This document shows, in pieces, positions 43,165-52,546 of a stretch of DNA of 64,000 nt (within the stretch, counting starts at the first letter, position 1; the number at the start of each line of letters is the position of its first letter). The notes beneath the pieces are model-generated. The model searched no databases. It was not told the DNA's origin and saw only the letters and a program-made list of their open reading frames with translations. The translations under genes were made by a program, and so were the position numbers. This stretch comes from Albibacterium sp035514885. GTDB taxonomy: Bacteria > Bacteroidota > Bacteroidia > Sphingobacteriales > Sphingobacteriaceae. Where the stretch lies: the NCBI RefSeq assembly GCF_035514885.1, contig NZ_DATJCH010000024.1:372001-436000 (forward strand). The letters run 5' to 3'.

Positions 43165-43491
43165 ATGGAAATCGTTATATTGGATAAATTAGGTGTGGCA
43201 GACCAAATTAAGGGAGTATTGGAGACTGTGTTTGATCCAGAAATTCCTGTAAATATTATTGAATTGGGATTAGTTTATGAGATAATCACCAAAGAAGATG
43301 GAACTGCTAAGGTTATTATGACTTTAACAGCCCCAAATTGCCCGGTTGTTGACTCGATTATTAATGAAGTTCAAGAAAAAATTGAGTCGGTAGAAGGAGT
43401 TAAGAATGCATTAGTGGAATTAAGCTTTGACCCACCTTGGGAAAAGAGCTTTATGAGTGATGAAGCGCGACTTGAACTTGGATTTATGTAA
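43165..43491 (+). CDS. MIP18/DUF59 family iron-sulfur assembly protein
   Basis: A 108-residue soluble protein of the MIP18 (DUF59, SufT/PaaD-like) family that helps mature iron-sulfur proteins. The family blocks are VFDPEIPVNIIELGLVYEI (23-41), the conserved Cys in TLTAPNCPVVDSI near residue 57, and FDPPWEKSFMSDEAR near the end. In this phylum such a gene is often in the suf operon; here it stands 26 bases after uvrA, apart from other suf genes. Length is normal. The precise target proteins are unknown. Confidence 0.9.
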   Translation: MEIVILDKLGVADQIKGVLETVFDPEIPVNIIELGLVYEIITKEDGTAKVIMTLTAPNCPVVDSIINEVQEKIESVEGVKNALVELSFDPPWEKSFMSDEARLELGFM

Positions 43492-43497
43492 AGGATA

Positions 43498-44742
43498 TTA
43501 ATCAAGCCTTTTTTCCAGATCGTCTAATCTTTTAGGAAAGGATATTGGTTTTCCTTTATCCTTTTCATTTCTTCCAAAAGTGAGTTTCCAGAAGTTCCTT
43601 GATTCTTTTGTTAATAAAGGTGCTACTATACTTAATATCAGTACATATACTACTACAAAGGATTGAATTATTGGATTTAATCCGCCTGCTTTACCGATGT
43701 TTGCCATTATTATTGAAAACTCTCCCCTTGCGGATAAGGTAAACCCTATATCAAATATAGCATGCTTCTTCATGGAAGAGATTCTTGTGGCAAAATAGCC
43801 TGATGCTAAGTTGCCGAGTATAGTTAATGCAGCCGCAATAGATGCCCACATGACAGCTCCACCTAAACTCATGGGATCGATTGATAATCCGAAACTAAAG
43901 AAAAACATTGCTCCAAAGAAGTCTTTGTATGGGAGAACCATATGCTCGATTCGTTTAATGTATTTCGAATCTGCTAACACAAGTCCTGCCATTAGGGCAC
44001 CTATAGCTTCGGCCACATGAATAGTTTCAGAAAATCCTGCTGTAATAAATAGAAGTGCGAAAATAATAAGTATAAATATTTCTGATGATTTTACCTGGAG
44101 TAACTTGTCGATGGCAGGAACCATTTTTCTGCCGAGAACCAGGAATAGAAGAATAAAGCCGAGAGCTAATAAGCAGGTGCCTATTACACTCCATACTGAA
44201 CCACCTCCACTTAAGACAAGACCCGATAAGAAAGAAATATGCATAGCAATGAACAGATCATCAAACATAATCATGCCCATGATGATTTCTGTTTCAGGAT
44301 TTGCTGTTCTACGTAAATCGGTTAACACTTTAGCTACAATTACAGTAGAAGAGCTTGTCATTATACCACAAATAACCATAATTTCGGCAAATGGCATACC
44401 CATCATCCAACCTACTAATAGGCCAGTTATAAAGTTGATACAGACATAGATAGTTCCCCCTGTAACTATGGACTTTCCTGATTTAATTAAACGACCGACA
44501 GAGAATTCTAATCCAAGGTAGAATAGTAGAAATAATACTCCAAGTCTGCCCATAAAATCTAGAAAGGGCATGCTTTCTTTGAATTGAAGATCGATGATGC
44601 CAAGATCGGGAGCATGCTCACCTAGTACCATACCTATAAGAATAAAAAAAGGAATTACGGATACACGTAATTTATTTGATATTAAACCAACTGCGGCTAC
44701 CAAACAAACAGCAATTCCAATTTCTAGTATTAAGGTATTCAT
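43498..44742 (-). CDS. Cation:proton antiporter membrane subunit (KhtU/KefB-like, CPA2)
   Basis: A 414-residue membrane protein with about 12-13 segments in the CPA2 layout. It carries the GVLFLLFYLGLEFSV segment near residue 70, MTSSSTVIVAKVLTDL near 125-140, an EIIMGMIMFDDLFIAM segment with the paired Asp near 150-165, and AIGALMAGLVLADSKYI near 245-261. It lacks the cytosolic TrkA-N domain of KefB; the regulator is instead the separate gene just upstream. The pair matches KhtTU, a K+/H+ antiporter of Bacillus. The C-terminus is short and charged. Confidence 0.9.
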   Translation of the reverse strand: MNTLILEIGIAVCLVAAVGLISNKLRVSVIPFFILIGMVLGEHAPDLGIIDLQFKESMPFLDFMGRLGVLFLLFYLGLEFSVGRLIKSGKSIVTGGTIYVCINFITGLLVGWMMGMPFAEIMVICGIMTSSSTVIVAKVLTDLRRTANPETEIIMGMIMFDDLFIAMHISFLSGLVLSGGGSVWSVIGTCLLALGFILLFLVLGRKMVPAIDKLLQVKSSEIFILIIFALLFITAGFSETIHVAEAIGALMAGLVLADSKYIKRIEHMVLPYKDFFGAMFFFSFGLSIDPMSLGGAVMWASIAAALTILGNLASGYFATRISSMKKHAIFDIGFTLSARGEFSIIMANIGKAGGLNPIIQSFVVVYVLILSIVAPLLTKESRNFWKLTFGRNEKDKGKPISFPKRLDDLEKRLD

Positions 44743-44763
44743 TTTGTTCTTTAGGATTAACGG

Positions 44764-45249
44764 TTATTGATCAAGGAGTATCTGCTTTAATAGTTTTATG
44801 TGATTCCGTTTTCCAGCTACAATGAGGGTAACTCCTGAAGATATTTTAAAATCAGGACCCGGATTTATTATTGTTTCGTCTTGAGTGATAGCAGCAATGA
44901 TAGAAGCTCCTGTCATCTTTCGTACTTCAAGCTCTCCAATTGATTTTGATATGGCTTTGGATTCTTCAGGAACTTTATACCATTCAATTATTAAGTCGTC
45001 TAATGCTACTTCAATGGTTTCTAGAGCTTTGGGCTTATATGATAATCCTCCGATAATTCCTGCGACTTGACGTGACTCTTCATCATTCAATGTGAGGACG
45101 CATCGTGATTCATTCTCAGTTTCGTCATAATTGTAAAGTTCGCGTCTTCCATCATCATGGATTACAATCACTACATTATCGCCATAACTCGTTTCTAGTT
45201 GATACTTCTTTCCAATACCAATTAGATCCGTTTCTTTAACATTTGACAT
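44764..45249 (-). CDS. Antiporter regulatory subunit, TrkA-C domain (KhtT-like)
   Basis: A 161-residue soluble protein. The N-terminal half (LIGIGKKYQLETSYGDNVVIV) matches the KhtT N-terminal domain, and residues about 80-160 are an RCK_C/TrkA-C domain with SIGELEVRKMTGASIIAAI and PGPDFKISSGVTLIVAGK. In Bacillus KhtT this domain binds c-di-AMP and gates the KhtU antiporter. It precedes the membrane subunit by 21 bases on the same strand, so the two form one operon. Ligand binding here is inferred from the family. Confidence 0.9.
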   Translation of the reverse strand: MSNVKETDLIGIGKKYQLETSYGDNVVIVIHDDGRRELYNYDETENESRCVLTLNDEESRQVAGIIGGLSYKPKALETIEVALDDLIIEWYKVPEESKAISKSIGELEVRKMTGASIIAAITQDETIINPGPDFKISSGVTLIVAGKRNHIKLLKQILLDQ

Positions 45250-45387
45250 AATCTATTTTCTAATAAATATTTATATATGAAAACTATAATGCTTGGTTCA
45301 TCATATATTCCAAAAGTATAAAAAATAAGCCGACCATCATAATTGAGTATTTGTAAAAAGATTGGTGGTTTTTTCTTAATTTCAGGA

Positions 45388-46875
45388 ATGCGTAAATTGA
45401 TAACGGTTGCACAAATGCGAGAGGCTGATGCTGATTGTTTGAAAGCGAAGAACCTTTCTTCTGTCGGTTTAATGGAAAGGGCTGCTTCTGCTTTTTTAAA
45501 AGTGTTTTCTGGGTTAATACCTGAAAAGTATCAATCGATTTTGGTCCTATGTGGAACGGGTAATAACGGGGGGGATGGCTTAGCGATTGCACGATTATTG
45601 CAGTGTAGTGGTTATTCTAATATTCGAGTAATGATCATTCGGACGGGTGGGAAAGAATCTGCTGATTTTCTACATAACCTTGTGCGTTTGGAAGAGACAC
45701 CTATTGAGTTTAGCTATTGGGATGGTGAAGATTTAGAAAATATATCGGAAGATGTTATTATTGATGCGATTTTGGGATCAGGTATTAATAGGCCGCTTAA
45801 CAATGACTTGTTGAGATTGGTTAGGATGATTAATAAAACTGGCAAACATTTGATTGCAGTCGACTGTCCAACAGGATTTCCATCCGATGGTGAGTTACCT
45901 ACAAATGAAAGTGTTTTGATAGTGAAAGATGTAATCAGTTTCCAAAGACCAAGATTAAATTTTTTCTTTCCCGAGTCTGCCGCTTTTCTACAGACTTTTC
46001 ATGTTGTTGATATTGGGTTGCGTGAAGAGTTTATCGAATCATGTCCTTCGGATTACTACTTGCTTCAGAGTTCAGATATTACAGGGATTTATCGGCCTCG
46101 TGAGAATTTCAGCCATAAAGGAACTTATGGCCACGCATTGATTTATGCAGGTAGCGCAGGGAAAAGTGGAGCAGCTTTACTTTCTGCAGAAGCTTGTATA
46201 TACTCCGGGGCTGGTTTAACGAGTGTTTGCATTCCGGAAGAAGATCGCGTTGCACTGCATACACGTTTGCCTGAAGCTATGTATCTGAATATTAAAGAGG
46301 CTTGGAAAGTTGAACATAGGGATTCCTTTTCTGCTATTGCAATTGGGCCTGGTTTAGGAAATAATACGTTTTTAATAGAGCAGATTATTAATGAGACAAA
46401 AGTGCCCATGGTAATAGATGCAGACGGATTGAATTACTTGTCACATAATCGATCATTGTTAGGTAGATTACCGAAAGGGACTATTTTAACGCCGCATATG
46501 AAAGAGTTTGATAGACTCTTTGGAGAATCGAGCTCTTGGTGGTCTCGATTATTATTAGCTATTGAACAGGCCAAAAAATATCAGGTTATTATTGTTTTAA
46601 AAAACAGGTATACCTTTATTGTTTTAGAAGATGGTAGGGTTATGATCAACCCAACTGGAAATCCTGGAATGGCTTCTGGTGGAATGGGAGATGTTCTTAC
46701 AGGAATTATTGTTTCTTTTTTGGCCCAAGGATATACACCAAAAGAAGCTTGTATATTGTCATGTTATTTACATGGCAAAGCTGGTGATTCATTGATTGAC
46801 TCGGGCAGGTATTCTGTTTCGGCTACCCAGCTTATTGCCAAAATGCCATTTGTTATAGGAGATATCAGAAGCTGA
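45388..46875 (+). CDS. nnr: Bifunctional NAD(P)HX epimerase/dehydratase
   Basis: A 495-residue repair enzyme that returns hydrated NADH and NADPH to use. The N-terminal YjeF epimerase domain (about 1-210) shows LCGTGNNGGDGLAIARLL (abbreviated) and VDCPTGFPSDG. The C-terminal ribokinase-like ADP-dependent dehydratase domain (about 220-495) shows YAGSAGKSGAALLSAEA, IGPGLGN and GNPGMASGGMGDVLTG. The ATG at 45388 is preferred over a TTG at 45343. It is divergent from the KhtT-like gene and ends directly against the convergent 133-residue gene. Confidence 0.95.
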   Translation: MRKLITVAQMREADADCLKAKNLSSVGLMERAASAFLKVFSGLIPEKYQSILVLCGTGNNGGDGLAIARLLQCSGYSNIRVMIIRTGGKESADFLHNLVRLEETPIEFSYWDGEDLENISEDVIIDAILGSGINRPLNNDLLRLVRMINKTGKHLIAVDCPTGFPSDGELPTNESVLIVKDVISFQRPRLNFFFPESAAFLQTFHVVDIGLREEFIESCPSDYYLLQSSDITGIYRPRENFSHKGTYGHALIYAGSAGKSGAALLSAEACIYSGAGLTSVCIPEEDRVALHTRLPEAMYLNIKEAWKVEHRDSFSAIAIGPGLGNNTFLIEQIINETKVPMVIDADGLNYLSHNRSLLGRLPKGTILTPHMKEFDRLFGESSSWWSRLLLAIEQAKKYQVIIVLKNRYTFIVLEDGRVMINPTGNPGMASGGMGDVLTGIIVSFLAQGYTPKEACILSCYLHGKAGDSLIDSGRYSVSATQLIAKMPFVIGDIRS

Positions 46876-47277
46876 TTATAGATTGCTTATTTGTTCTTGT
46901 AAAATTGCTCGTCGAGAGATATGGTCTAAGGATACGAAGTGATGCTCATTTTCTAATAAATTTACTAAAAGCAGGTACCTTTTATAAAAATGTACCTGTA
47001 ATGCAAATTCGTCCTGGAGCCCGGCATATTCATCGATAAAGTAGCTAAGCATATTTAATTCCTCTGGTTTGAGATTTTTGCTTTTTATCTTTTGTAGAAA
47101 TTGATTCTCTGAAAGTGTTATAAGGTCTTCATCGTTCAGCTGATAATAGTCTTTGAAAATAGCATAGCTAACTTTCTTTGCTTCTTCTTCCGCATCTTCA
47201 ATAATCAGGCGCTTTACTTTTGCTAAAACCTGACTTAATTGCTGCATTTGAGCAGCTAAGGAATCTCTCTTTAACAT
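46876..47277 (-). CDS. Conserved hypothetical helical protein
   Basis: A 133-residue all-helical soluble protein without signal peptide. The N-terminal part (QMQQLSQVLAKVKRLIIED and on, abbreviated) looks like a coiled helix, and the start loosely resembles DUF6483-type proteins. I do not assign it a function. It lies 11 bases after the TPM-domain gene on the same strand, so it is the last gene of the LemA/TPM operon. Its stop abuts the stop of the convergent NAD(P)HX repair gene. Confidence 0.7.
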   Translation of the reverse strand: MLKRDSLAAQMQQLSQVLAKVKRLIIEDAEEEAKKVSYAIFKDYYQLNDEDLITLSENQFLQKIKSKNLKPEELNMLSYFIDEYAGLQDEFALQVHFYKRYLLLVNLLENEHHFVSLDHISRRAILQEQISNL

Positions 47278-47288
47278 CTATTATTTAA

Positions 47289-48089
47289 TTACCAGCCTCC
47301 ACTAGCTCCACCACCACCGAACCCGCCGCCACCGAATCCACCAAAACCGCCGCCGCCGCCGAATCCACCACCACCGCCAAATCCACCTCCTCTGCCGCCG
47401 CCGAATCCGCCACCGCGATTTCCTAAGCCTCCTAAAAGAGTCCACCATAGCAAGTCGGAACTTCCTCTACTTCCTATAACCTTACCGCCACCTCTGCCAT
47501 TATTACCTCCTTTAGAGATAATACTTATGATTATAAAAAAGATCACAACAAAAATAATCGTTCCTGCGTTTAATCCCTTATTGCTTTCTTTGGGTTTAGC
47601 TTTATACTCACCTTTTGTATAGGAAATTAAAGCATTAGTTGCATCATTTAAACCAGTAAAATAGTCTTGACGCGCAAATGCCGGTTTTATTTCATTATTT
47701 ATAATTTGGAATGCTATAGCATCTGGTACCGCACCCTCTACTCCATAACCTGTCTGTATAGTTACTTTTCTGTCACCCAATGATGCCAAAAGTAAAATAC
47801 CACTATTGTTTTCCTTTCCTCCTATTCCCCATTTTTGAGCTAAACGAACTGCATAATCTGCTACTTCATAATCTTGTAAAGATTGAATAAGTACAATTGC
47901 AATTTGAATGGTTGTGGAGTCGTCAAATGCTACTAACTTGCTTTCGAGTTGTTGAATTTGATCAGCACTTAAAGTATTTGTATAGTCATTCACTAATCGA
48001 TTAGAGCGTTCGGGGAAATCATCCGCATAGCTAAAGTTGATTAAAAGAAAATTTAAAAATAGAATGCTAAAGAATTTTAATACTTTCAT
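47289..48089 (-). CDS. TPM domain protein with Gly-rich tail (YgcG-like)
   Basis: A 266-residue exported membrane protein. A signal peptide is at residues 1-22 (MKVLKFFSILFLNFLLINF, then SYA), and the TPM domain is at about 25-165 (RLVNDYTNTLSADQIQQLE, abbreviated, and GILLLASLGDRKVTIQTGYG). A membrane helix is near 185-205, and the last 50 residues are mostly Gly and Phe. A TTG at 48119 could extend it by ten residues, but the ATG at 48089 gives a clean signal peptide. TPM proteins associate with membranes and are linked to repair or phosphatase roles. It shares an operon with a second TPM protein and LemA. Confidence 0.87.
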   Translation of the reverse strand: MKVLKFFSILFLNFLLINFSYADDFPERSNRLVNDYTNTLSADQIQQLESKLVAFDDSTTIQIAIVLIQSLQDYEVADYAVRLAQKWGIGGKENNSGILLLASLGDRKVTIQTGYGVEGAVPDAIAFQIINNEIKPAFARQDYFTGLNDATNALISYTKGEYKAKPKESNKGLNAGTIIFVVIFFIIISIISKGGNNGRGGGKVIGSRGSSDLLWWTLLGGLGNRGGGFGGGRGGGFGGGGGFGGGGGFGGFGGGGFGGGGASGGW

Positions 48090-48121
48090 GAGTAGCTTAG
48101 TAAAAGCGGGAATCTTCAAAA

Positions 48122-48547
48122 TTAGAAGTAAACAACTTCGTTTGGTAATTCATTTATATCATCGTCGGAACGGGGGAAAAAAGTTTTGAGTTGCTTGCCG
48201 GCCCGATGTATACCAGCAATTAAGCCTTCCGCAAATTGTTCCTTTTTGAACAAGTCAGCCATTATGTTTTTTGTTTCTTCCCAGAAATTTTCAGGAACTT
48301 TTTTATTAATTCCTTCATCTCCGATAATAGCAAACTTATGATCCTCTATAGCGAGATAGATTAGAACACCGTTCTTGAGAGCTGTTTTGTGCATGTCTAA
48401 CTCACTAAATCGCCTGACTGCCTGTGCTATTGCTTCATGAGGACATTTCTTCTCTATGCATACCCTAATCTCGCCCGAAGTTCGGTTTTCGGCCATGTTA
48501 ATGGCATGCATGATTTTTTCCTCTTGTTGATTATTAAAAAGTTTCAT
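48122..48547 (-). CDS. TPM domain protein, cytosolic type
   Basis: A 141-residue TPM-domain protein without a signal peptide, in contrast to the next gene. It shows the family pattern AINMAENRTSGEIRVCIEK (15-33), GVLIYLAIEDHKFAIIGDEGI (60-80, abbreviated) and FAEGLIAGIHRAG near 107. It starts three bases after the LemA stop and ends 32 bases before the start of the exported TPM gene. LemA with two TPM proteins is a recurrent trio in this phylum; the joint role is unknown. Confidence 0.88.
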   Translation of the reverse strand: MKLFNNQQEEKIMHAINMAENRTSGEIRVCIEKKCPHEAIAQAVRRFSELDMHKTALKNGVLIYLAIEDHKFAIIGDEGINKKVPENFWEETKNIMADLFKKEQFAEGLIAGIHRAGKQLKTFFPRSDDDINELPNEVVYF

Positions 48548-48550
48548 TCT

Positions 48551-49129
48551 TTAAAATTGAACATCCGGCGCCTCATTAGCACCTGCTTCTGCTGTAAAAG
48601 ATCCTTTTTGCTTGAAACCAAATATTCCCGCCATTAGATTATTTGGAAATTGACGGATTTCAGAGTTGTATTGTTGGGTTGCTTCAATAAATGCACGTCT
48701 TTCTACAGATATCCTATTCTCTGTTCCTTCTAATTGAGCCTGTAATTGAAGGAAGTTTTGATTTGCCTTAATATCAGGATAAGCTTCTACAGTTGCTAAT
48801 AAGCGACCCAAGGATTGAGATAAAGCTCCTTGTGCTTGTTGGAACTGTGCAATATTTTCAGGTGTAAGGTTATTTGCATCAACATTGATAGAGGTTGCTT
48901 TGGCTCGTGCTTCAACTACTTGGGTTAAAGTTTCTTGTTCAAAATTTGCGGCACCTTTAACTGTATTAACCAGATTTGGTATTAAATCTGCTCTTCTTTG
49001 GTAGGCGTTTTCGACTTGTGCCCATTTCGCTTTCACATTTTCGTCAAGTTGAACCATTGTGTTATAACCGCAGGAGCTTAATGATGTTATGGCAAGAAAG
49101 CCAATTAATCCAACTAATAATTTTCTCAT
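48551..49129 (-). CDS. LemA family lipoprotein
   Basis: A 192-residue lipoprotein with lipobox SLSSC (lipidated Cys near residue 20) and the LemA helical domain: YNTMVQLDENVKAKWAQVENAYQRR (abbreviated, 23-47), ADLIPNLVNTVKGAA, and a RLLATVEAYPDIKANQNF segment near 110-127 that is strongly conserved. It is the first gene of the LemA/TPM/TPM operon. LemA proteins sit in membranes; no enzyme activity is known. A 108-base gap separates it from the divergent FAD dehydrogenase gene. Confidence 0.92.
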   Translation of the reverse strand: MRKLLVGLIGFLAITSLSSCGYNTMVQLDENVKAKWAQVENAYQRRADLIPNLVNTVKGAANFEQETLTQVVEARAKATSINVDANNLTPENIAQFQQAQGALSQSLGRLLATVEAYPDIKANQNFLQLQAQLEGTENRISVERRAFIEATQQYNSEIRQFPNNLMAGIFGFKQKGSFTAEAGANEAPDVQF

Positions 49130-49197
49130 TGTTTCTTTTTTAAAGGATTAGTTTTTTAGTCGATTTATACTATTTAACTTTTAATATGCAAAAGTTA

Positions 49198-49205
49198 TAC
49201 CTTTG
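49198..49205 (+). promoter_or_regulatory. -7 box TACCTTTG (FAD dehydrogenase)
   Basis: TACCTTTG matches TAnnTTTG with a leader of about 32 bases to the ATG at 49238. No TTG at the proper distance is seen. Confidence 0.5.
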
Positions 49206-49237
49206 TTTCTTCCGAAGGAAAAATTCGGTCATACAAT

Positions 49238-50782
49238 ATGCAAAAAGTAATTGAATTAGCCGTTATTCCAGAAAATATTTTTGATGAAAACCACCTTATA
49301 GAGCAAGCTTCGAAAAAGCTAAGTGTCTCAATTCAACGCATTAAAGCGGTTAAGGTTAATAAGAGATCCATTGATGCGCGCGGAAGAAAAGTCGTTTTTA
49401 GAATACAATTGATTGTATATATTGATGAAGAATTATCTGCTCCTGTTTTTGGATTTAATCCTGAAAATGTGTCAGGTGCAAGACCTGTTTTGATCATTGG
49501 ATCTGGGCCTGCTGGGTTATTTGCTGCGTTACAATGTATAGAAGAGGGATTGAAGCCTATCATATTTGAACGTGGTAAAGATGTGAAAAATAGACGTCGT
49601 GATTTAGCGGCTTTAAATAAGATGGGGATTGTGAATGGGGAATCTAACTATTGCTTTGGGGAGGGGGGCGCAGGTACATACTCAGATGGAAAATTATATA
49701 CGCGTTCGAATAAGCGTGGAGATGTTCAAAAAGTATTAGAGCTTTTTGTATATCATGGGGCATCACCGGATATACTAATTGATGCGCGGCCACATATAGG
49801 CACTAACAAACTACCTCATATTATAGAGGACATTCGTAATACAATTATTTCTGCTGGAGGTGAAATTCATTTTGAGAAGAAGGTGGTTGATATTGAGACT
49901 CAATTTGGAGAGGTTAGGGGACTTAAATTTGAATCTGGAGAAACCGTTCTTGCAGACTCTGTTATTGTAGCAACGGGTCATTCGGCCCGAGATATATATG
50001 AGTTGTTTTATCGCAAGAATTGGATGCTCGAGGCCAAACCATTTGCTTTAGGCGTTCGTATTGAGCATCCTCAAAAATTAATTGATAAGGTGCAGTATCA
50101 TTGTGATGTAAGAGGTGAGTATTTGCCTCCTGCTTACTATAGTTTGGTGGAACAAATCGATGAGAGAGGAGTATTTTCTTTTTGTATGTGCCCGGGAGGA
50201 GTAATAGCTCCTTGTGCTACTTCAGAAGGTGAGATAGTTGTAAATGGTTGGTCGCCATCTAAACGTAATAACCCTTTCGCTAATTCAGGTACTGTGGTTC
50301 AAGTTAATTTATCCGATATCGCGAATTCAATGAGTAATTCCCTTGCATTATTAGAGTTTCAACAATCAATAGAGAGAAAAGCATTTATTTTGGGGGGAGG
50401 TAACCAAATTGCTCCAGCTCAACGTATGATTGACTTTGTAGAAGGGAAAGTTTCTACTAATCTGCCTGTAAATTCCTATAAACCAGGAACGCGCTCTGTG
50501 GATCTAAATGATGTTCTGCCTCATTTTATAGGCAATTCTTTGAAACAGGCGTTACCTAGATTTGGCAAGAAGATGAAAGGATATTTTACGAATGAAGCGA
50601 TTTTGGTAGGAGTTGAGTCGAGGACTTCTTCACCGATTCGAATAGTAAGAGATTCAAAAAGTCTTCAGCACCCACAAGTAAAAGGGCTTTACCCATGTGC
50701 AGAGGGCGCTGGTTATGCAGGCGGAATTGTTTCTGCCGCTATTGATGGGATTAATTGTGCAAAAGCAATTACAAAACTATAG
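49238..50782 (+). CDS. NAD(P)/FAD-dependent dehydrogenase (COG2509 type)
   Basis: A 514-residue flavoprotein. An N-terminal alpha/beta domain of about 80 residues precedes the FAD-binding Rossmann motif VLIIGSGPAGLFAALQ (about 86-101). Further conserved parts are FGEGGAGTYSDGKLYTR (near 139-155), VIVATGHSARDIYEL, and the C-terminal PCAEGAGYAGGI FAD motif. The family is common but its substrate is unknown. It is 36 bases upstream of the CoA-binding protein gene, and both may be read together. No membrane segments. Confidence 0.87.
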   Translation: MQKVIELAVIPENIFDENHLIEQASKKLSVSIQRIKAVKVNKRSIDARGRKVVFRIQLIVYIDEELSAPVFGFNPENVSGARPVLIIGSGPAGLFAALQCIEEGLKPIIFERGKDVKNRRRDLAALNKMGIVNGESNYCFGEGGAGTYSDGKLYTRSNKRGDVQKVLELFVYHGASPDILIDARPHIGTNKLPHIIEDIRNTIISAGGEIHFEKKVVDIETQFGEVRGLKFESGETVLADSVIVATGHSARDIYELFYRKNWMLEAKPFALGVRIEHPQKLIDKVQYHCDVRGEYLPPAYYSLVEQIDERGVFSFCMCPGGVIAPCATSEGEIVVNGWSPSKRNNPFANSGTVVQVNLSDIANSMSNSLALLEFQQSIERKAFILGGGNQIAPAQRMIDFVEGKVSTNLPVNSYKPGTRSVDLNDVLPHFIGNSLKQALPRFGKKMKGYFTNEAILVGVESRTSSPIRIVRDSKSLQHPQVKGLYPCAEGAGYAGGIVSAAIDGINCAKAITKL

Positions 50783-50818
50783 GATATATTATGTGTTACT
50801 AAGAAAAAGAAAAGAACA

Positions 50819-51178
50819 ATGAAAAAGACCATGATAATAGGTGCCACGCCGAACATAGATCGTTATGCGAATAAGGCTGCCACAAGATTAGTTTATACAG
50901 GGCATAAAATCGTTAATATTGGAGTTAAGAAAGGTGAGGCGGCAGGAAAAACAATAGAGAAAGCCGATAAGATTTACAATGATATACACACGATTACACT
51001 TTATATCGGATCGCAAATTCAAAAAGAATATTACGATTATATCCTGAAGACTAAACCTAAACGGTTAATATTTAATCCAGGTGCCGAAAATCCGGAGTTG
51101 TACAAATTGGCTGAAGAGAATGGTATCGAGGCAACGAATGCCTGTACATTGGTTTTATTAGCAAGTAACCAGTTTTAA
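50819..51178 (+). CDS. CoA-binding domain protein
   Basis: A 119-residue single-domain Rossmann protein of the CoA_binding_2 (YccU-like) family. It begins with MIIGATPNIDRYANKAATRL, the usual nucleotide-binding turn, followed by GHKIVNIGVKKGEA and a LIFNPGAENPELYKLAEENG stretch (about 81-100), ending in a CTLVLL strand with a Cys. Such proteins bind CoA; a physiological role is not established. The gene ends three bases before the convergent yjjG-like gene. Confidence 0.88.
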   Translation: MKKTMIIGATPNIDRYANKAATRLVYTGHKIVNIGVKKGEAAGKTIEKADKIYNDIHTITLYIGSQIQKEYYDYILKTKPKRLIFNPGAENPELYKLAEENGIEATNACTLVLLASNQF

Positions 51179-51181
51179 CAG

Positions 51182-51895
51182 TTAGAATATCTCCATTAAT
51201 TCTTTTAATTCGATGATTTGATACTTAATATCTTTAGGCCTATTAATATTATTAGGATTAAAGAAAATTGCGTCAATTCCGAAGTTTTGTGCTCCACGTA
51301 TATCGGCCTCTATACTGTCGCCAATCATTATACTTTCATTCTTTTCTGCTAAGGCACCTTTAAGTGCATAGTTAAAAATCTCTGGATGAGGTTTATGTAT
51401 ACCTATATTCTCGGAGATAATGATTTGGGAAAAGTACTTGCCTATTCCTGTATTTGTAACTTTAGTTTCAGAAGCATTTTTAAACCCATTTGAAATTAAA
51501 TGCAGTACATATCTTTTTTGTAAATATTCTAATACTTCAATTGCATGAGGAAAAAGATTTGTTTTCTGTGGACATAACGTTAGATAATCCTCTTCGAATT
51601 GTAAAGGGAATAAAGAGGGGTCTATACCGAGATCTTTAAAGGTATTAACGAATCTTGCAGCTCTCAGATTATCTTTTGTAATCTCCCCTATATGATACTG
51701 AGCCCACAGTTTGTGGTTGTTTGTTGTATAGGTTGCTATAAAGTTATCACAAGAGGCGATGCCTAATTTACGAAAATCGTAAATCTCAAAGAGTTCAGTA
51801 AGTGTTTCTTCAGCATTTTTATCAAAGTCCCATAAAGTATGATCAAGATCGAAGAATAGATGCTTTTTTGATTTGAAAGTTGCTAAATCCATCAT
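51182..51895 (-). CDS. yjjG: YjjG-family noncanonical pyrimidine nucleotidase (HAD)
   Basis: A 237-residue HAD phosphatase. Motif I is FFDLDHTLWDF with the nucleophile Asp16 and acid Asp18; motif II is the HLISNGFKNA Ser; motif III/IV is PEIFNYAL and IMIGDSIEADIRGAQNFG. YjjG enzymes dephosphorylate noncanonical pyrimidine nucleotides and keep them out of DNA. It overlaps the end of upp by four bases (ATGA), which fits a pyrimidine-salvage operon. A second in-frame ATG follows directly, so the start may be one codon later. Confidence 0.88.
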   Translation of the reverse strand: MMDLATFKSKKHLFFDLDHTLWDFDKNAEETLTELFEIYDFRKLGIASCDNFIATYTTNNHKLWAQYHIGEITKDNLRAARFVNTFKDLGIDPSLFPLQFEEDYLTLCPQKTNLFPHAIEVLEYLQKRYVLHLISNGFKNASETKVTNTGIGKYFSQIIISENIGIHKPHPEIFNYALKGALAEKNESIMIGDSIEADIRGAQNFGIDAIFFNPNNINRPKDIKYQIIELKELMEIF

Positions 51896-52542
51896 TTCGT
51901 ACCTTTGCTTCCATAAGCAAGATCTCCCGCATCTCCTAATCCCGGAACGATATAAGCTTTACTAGTTAATTCAGCATCAACAGCCCCTATCCAGAAGGAT
52001 GCATTCGGTAGGAAAGCTTTAGTATGTTCTAAGCCTTCTTCACTTGCAATTGCTGAAACAATATGGAGATGTTTAATTTTATATTCAGCAAGTAATTCTT
52101 TACATATAAGAACCATACTTTTACCGGTTGCCAACATTACATCTGAAACAATAACTGTATGACCATTAAGGTCAGGCGTAGCTTGATACTCTTTATATAT
52201 TTCGAATTCTCCGCTTTTTTTAGTCTTACGATAAGCAGCTATAAAAGCACAGCTCGATTGATCAAAAATGTTTAATAGACCTTGGTGCAATGGTAATCCT
52301 GCTCTTAAAATAGTTGCTAATATGGGGGGGTCTATTAATAGTTGGGTTTGAGCCTCTCCTAATGGGGTGACGACCTTCTTGTTTTCATAAGAAAGAGTTT
52401 TACTGATTTCATAAGCAAATATTTCACCTATTCTTTCCAGATTCCTTCGAAAGCGCATTTGATCATTTTGGATGTCAACATTCCTTAGTTCTGCAAGAAA
52501 GTGATTTGCAATACTATTAGTATCAGTTAGGATATGGATCAT
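51892..52542 (-). CDS. upp: Uracil phosphoribosyltransferase
   Basis: A 216-residue enzyme that makes UMP from uracil and PRPP. Visible are ILRAGLPLHQGL (near 80-91) of the substrate loop, the PRPP-binding VIVSDVMLATGKSM (near 130-143) and the C-terminal uracil site IVPGLGDAGDLAYGSKG. The start has a TATTTTTG promoter box four bases upstream, so the mRNA is likely leaderless. It is co-transcribed with yjjG, and both act on pyrimidines. Confidence 0.94.
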   Translation of the reverse strand: MIHILTDTNSIANHFLAELRNVDIQNDQMRFRRNLERIGEIFAYEISKTLSYENKKVVTPLGEAQTQLLIDPPILATILRAGLPLHQGLLNIFDQSSCAFIAAYRKTKKSGEFEIYKEYQATPDLNGHTVIVSDVMLATGKSMVLICKELLAEYKIKHLHIVSAIASEEGLEHTKAFLPNASFWIGAVDAELTSKAYIVPGLGDAGDLAYGSKGTK

Positions 52543-52546
52543 ATAG

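Noticed and set aside
47292..47440. Short repeated GC-rich units that look like a tandem repeat array
   Set aside because: They encode the Gly/Phe-rich tail of the TPM protein, a normal feature of that family; not a CRISPR or satellite.
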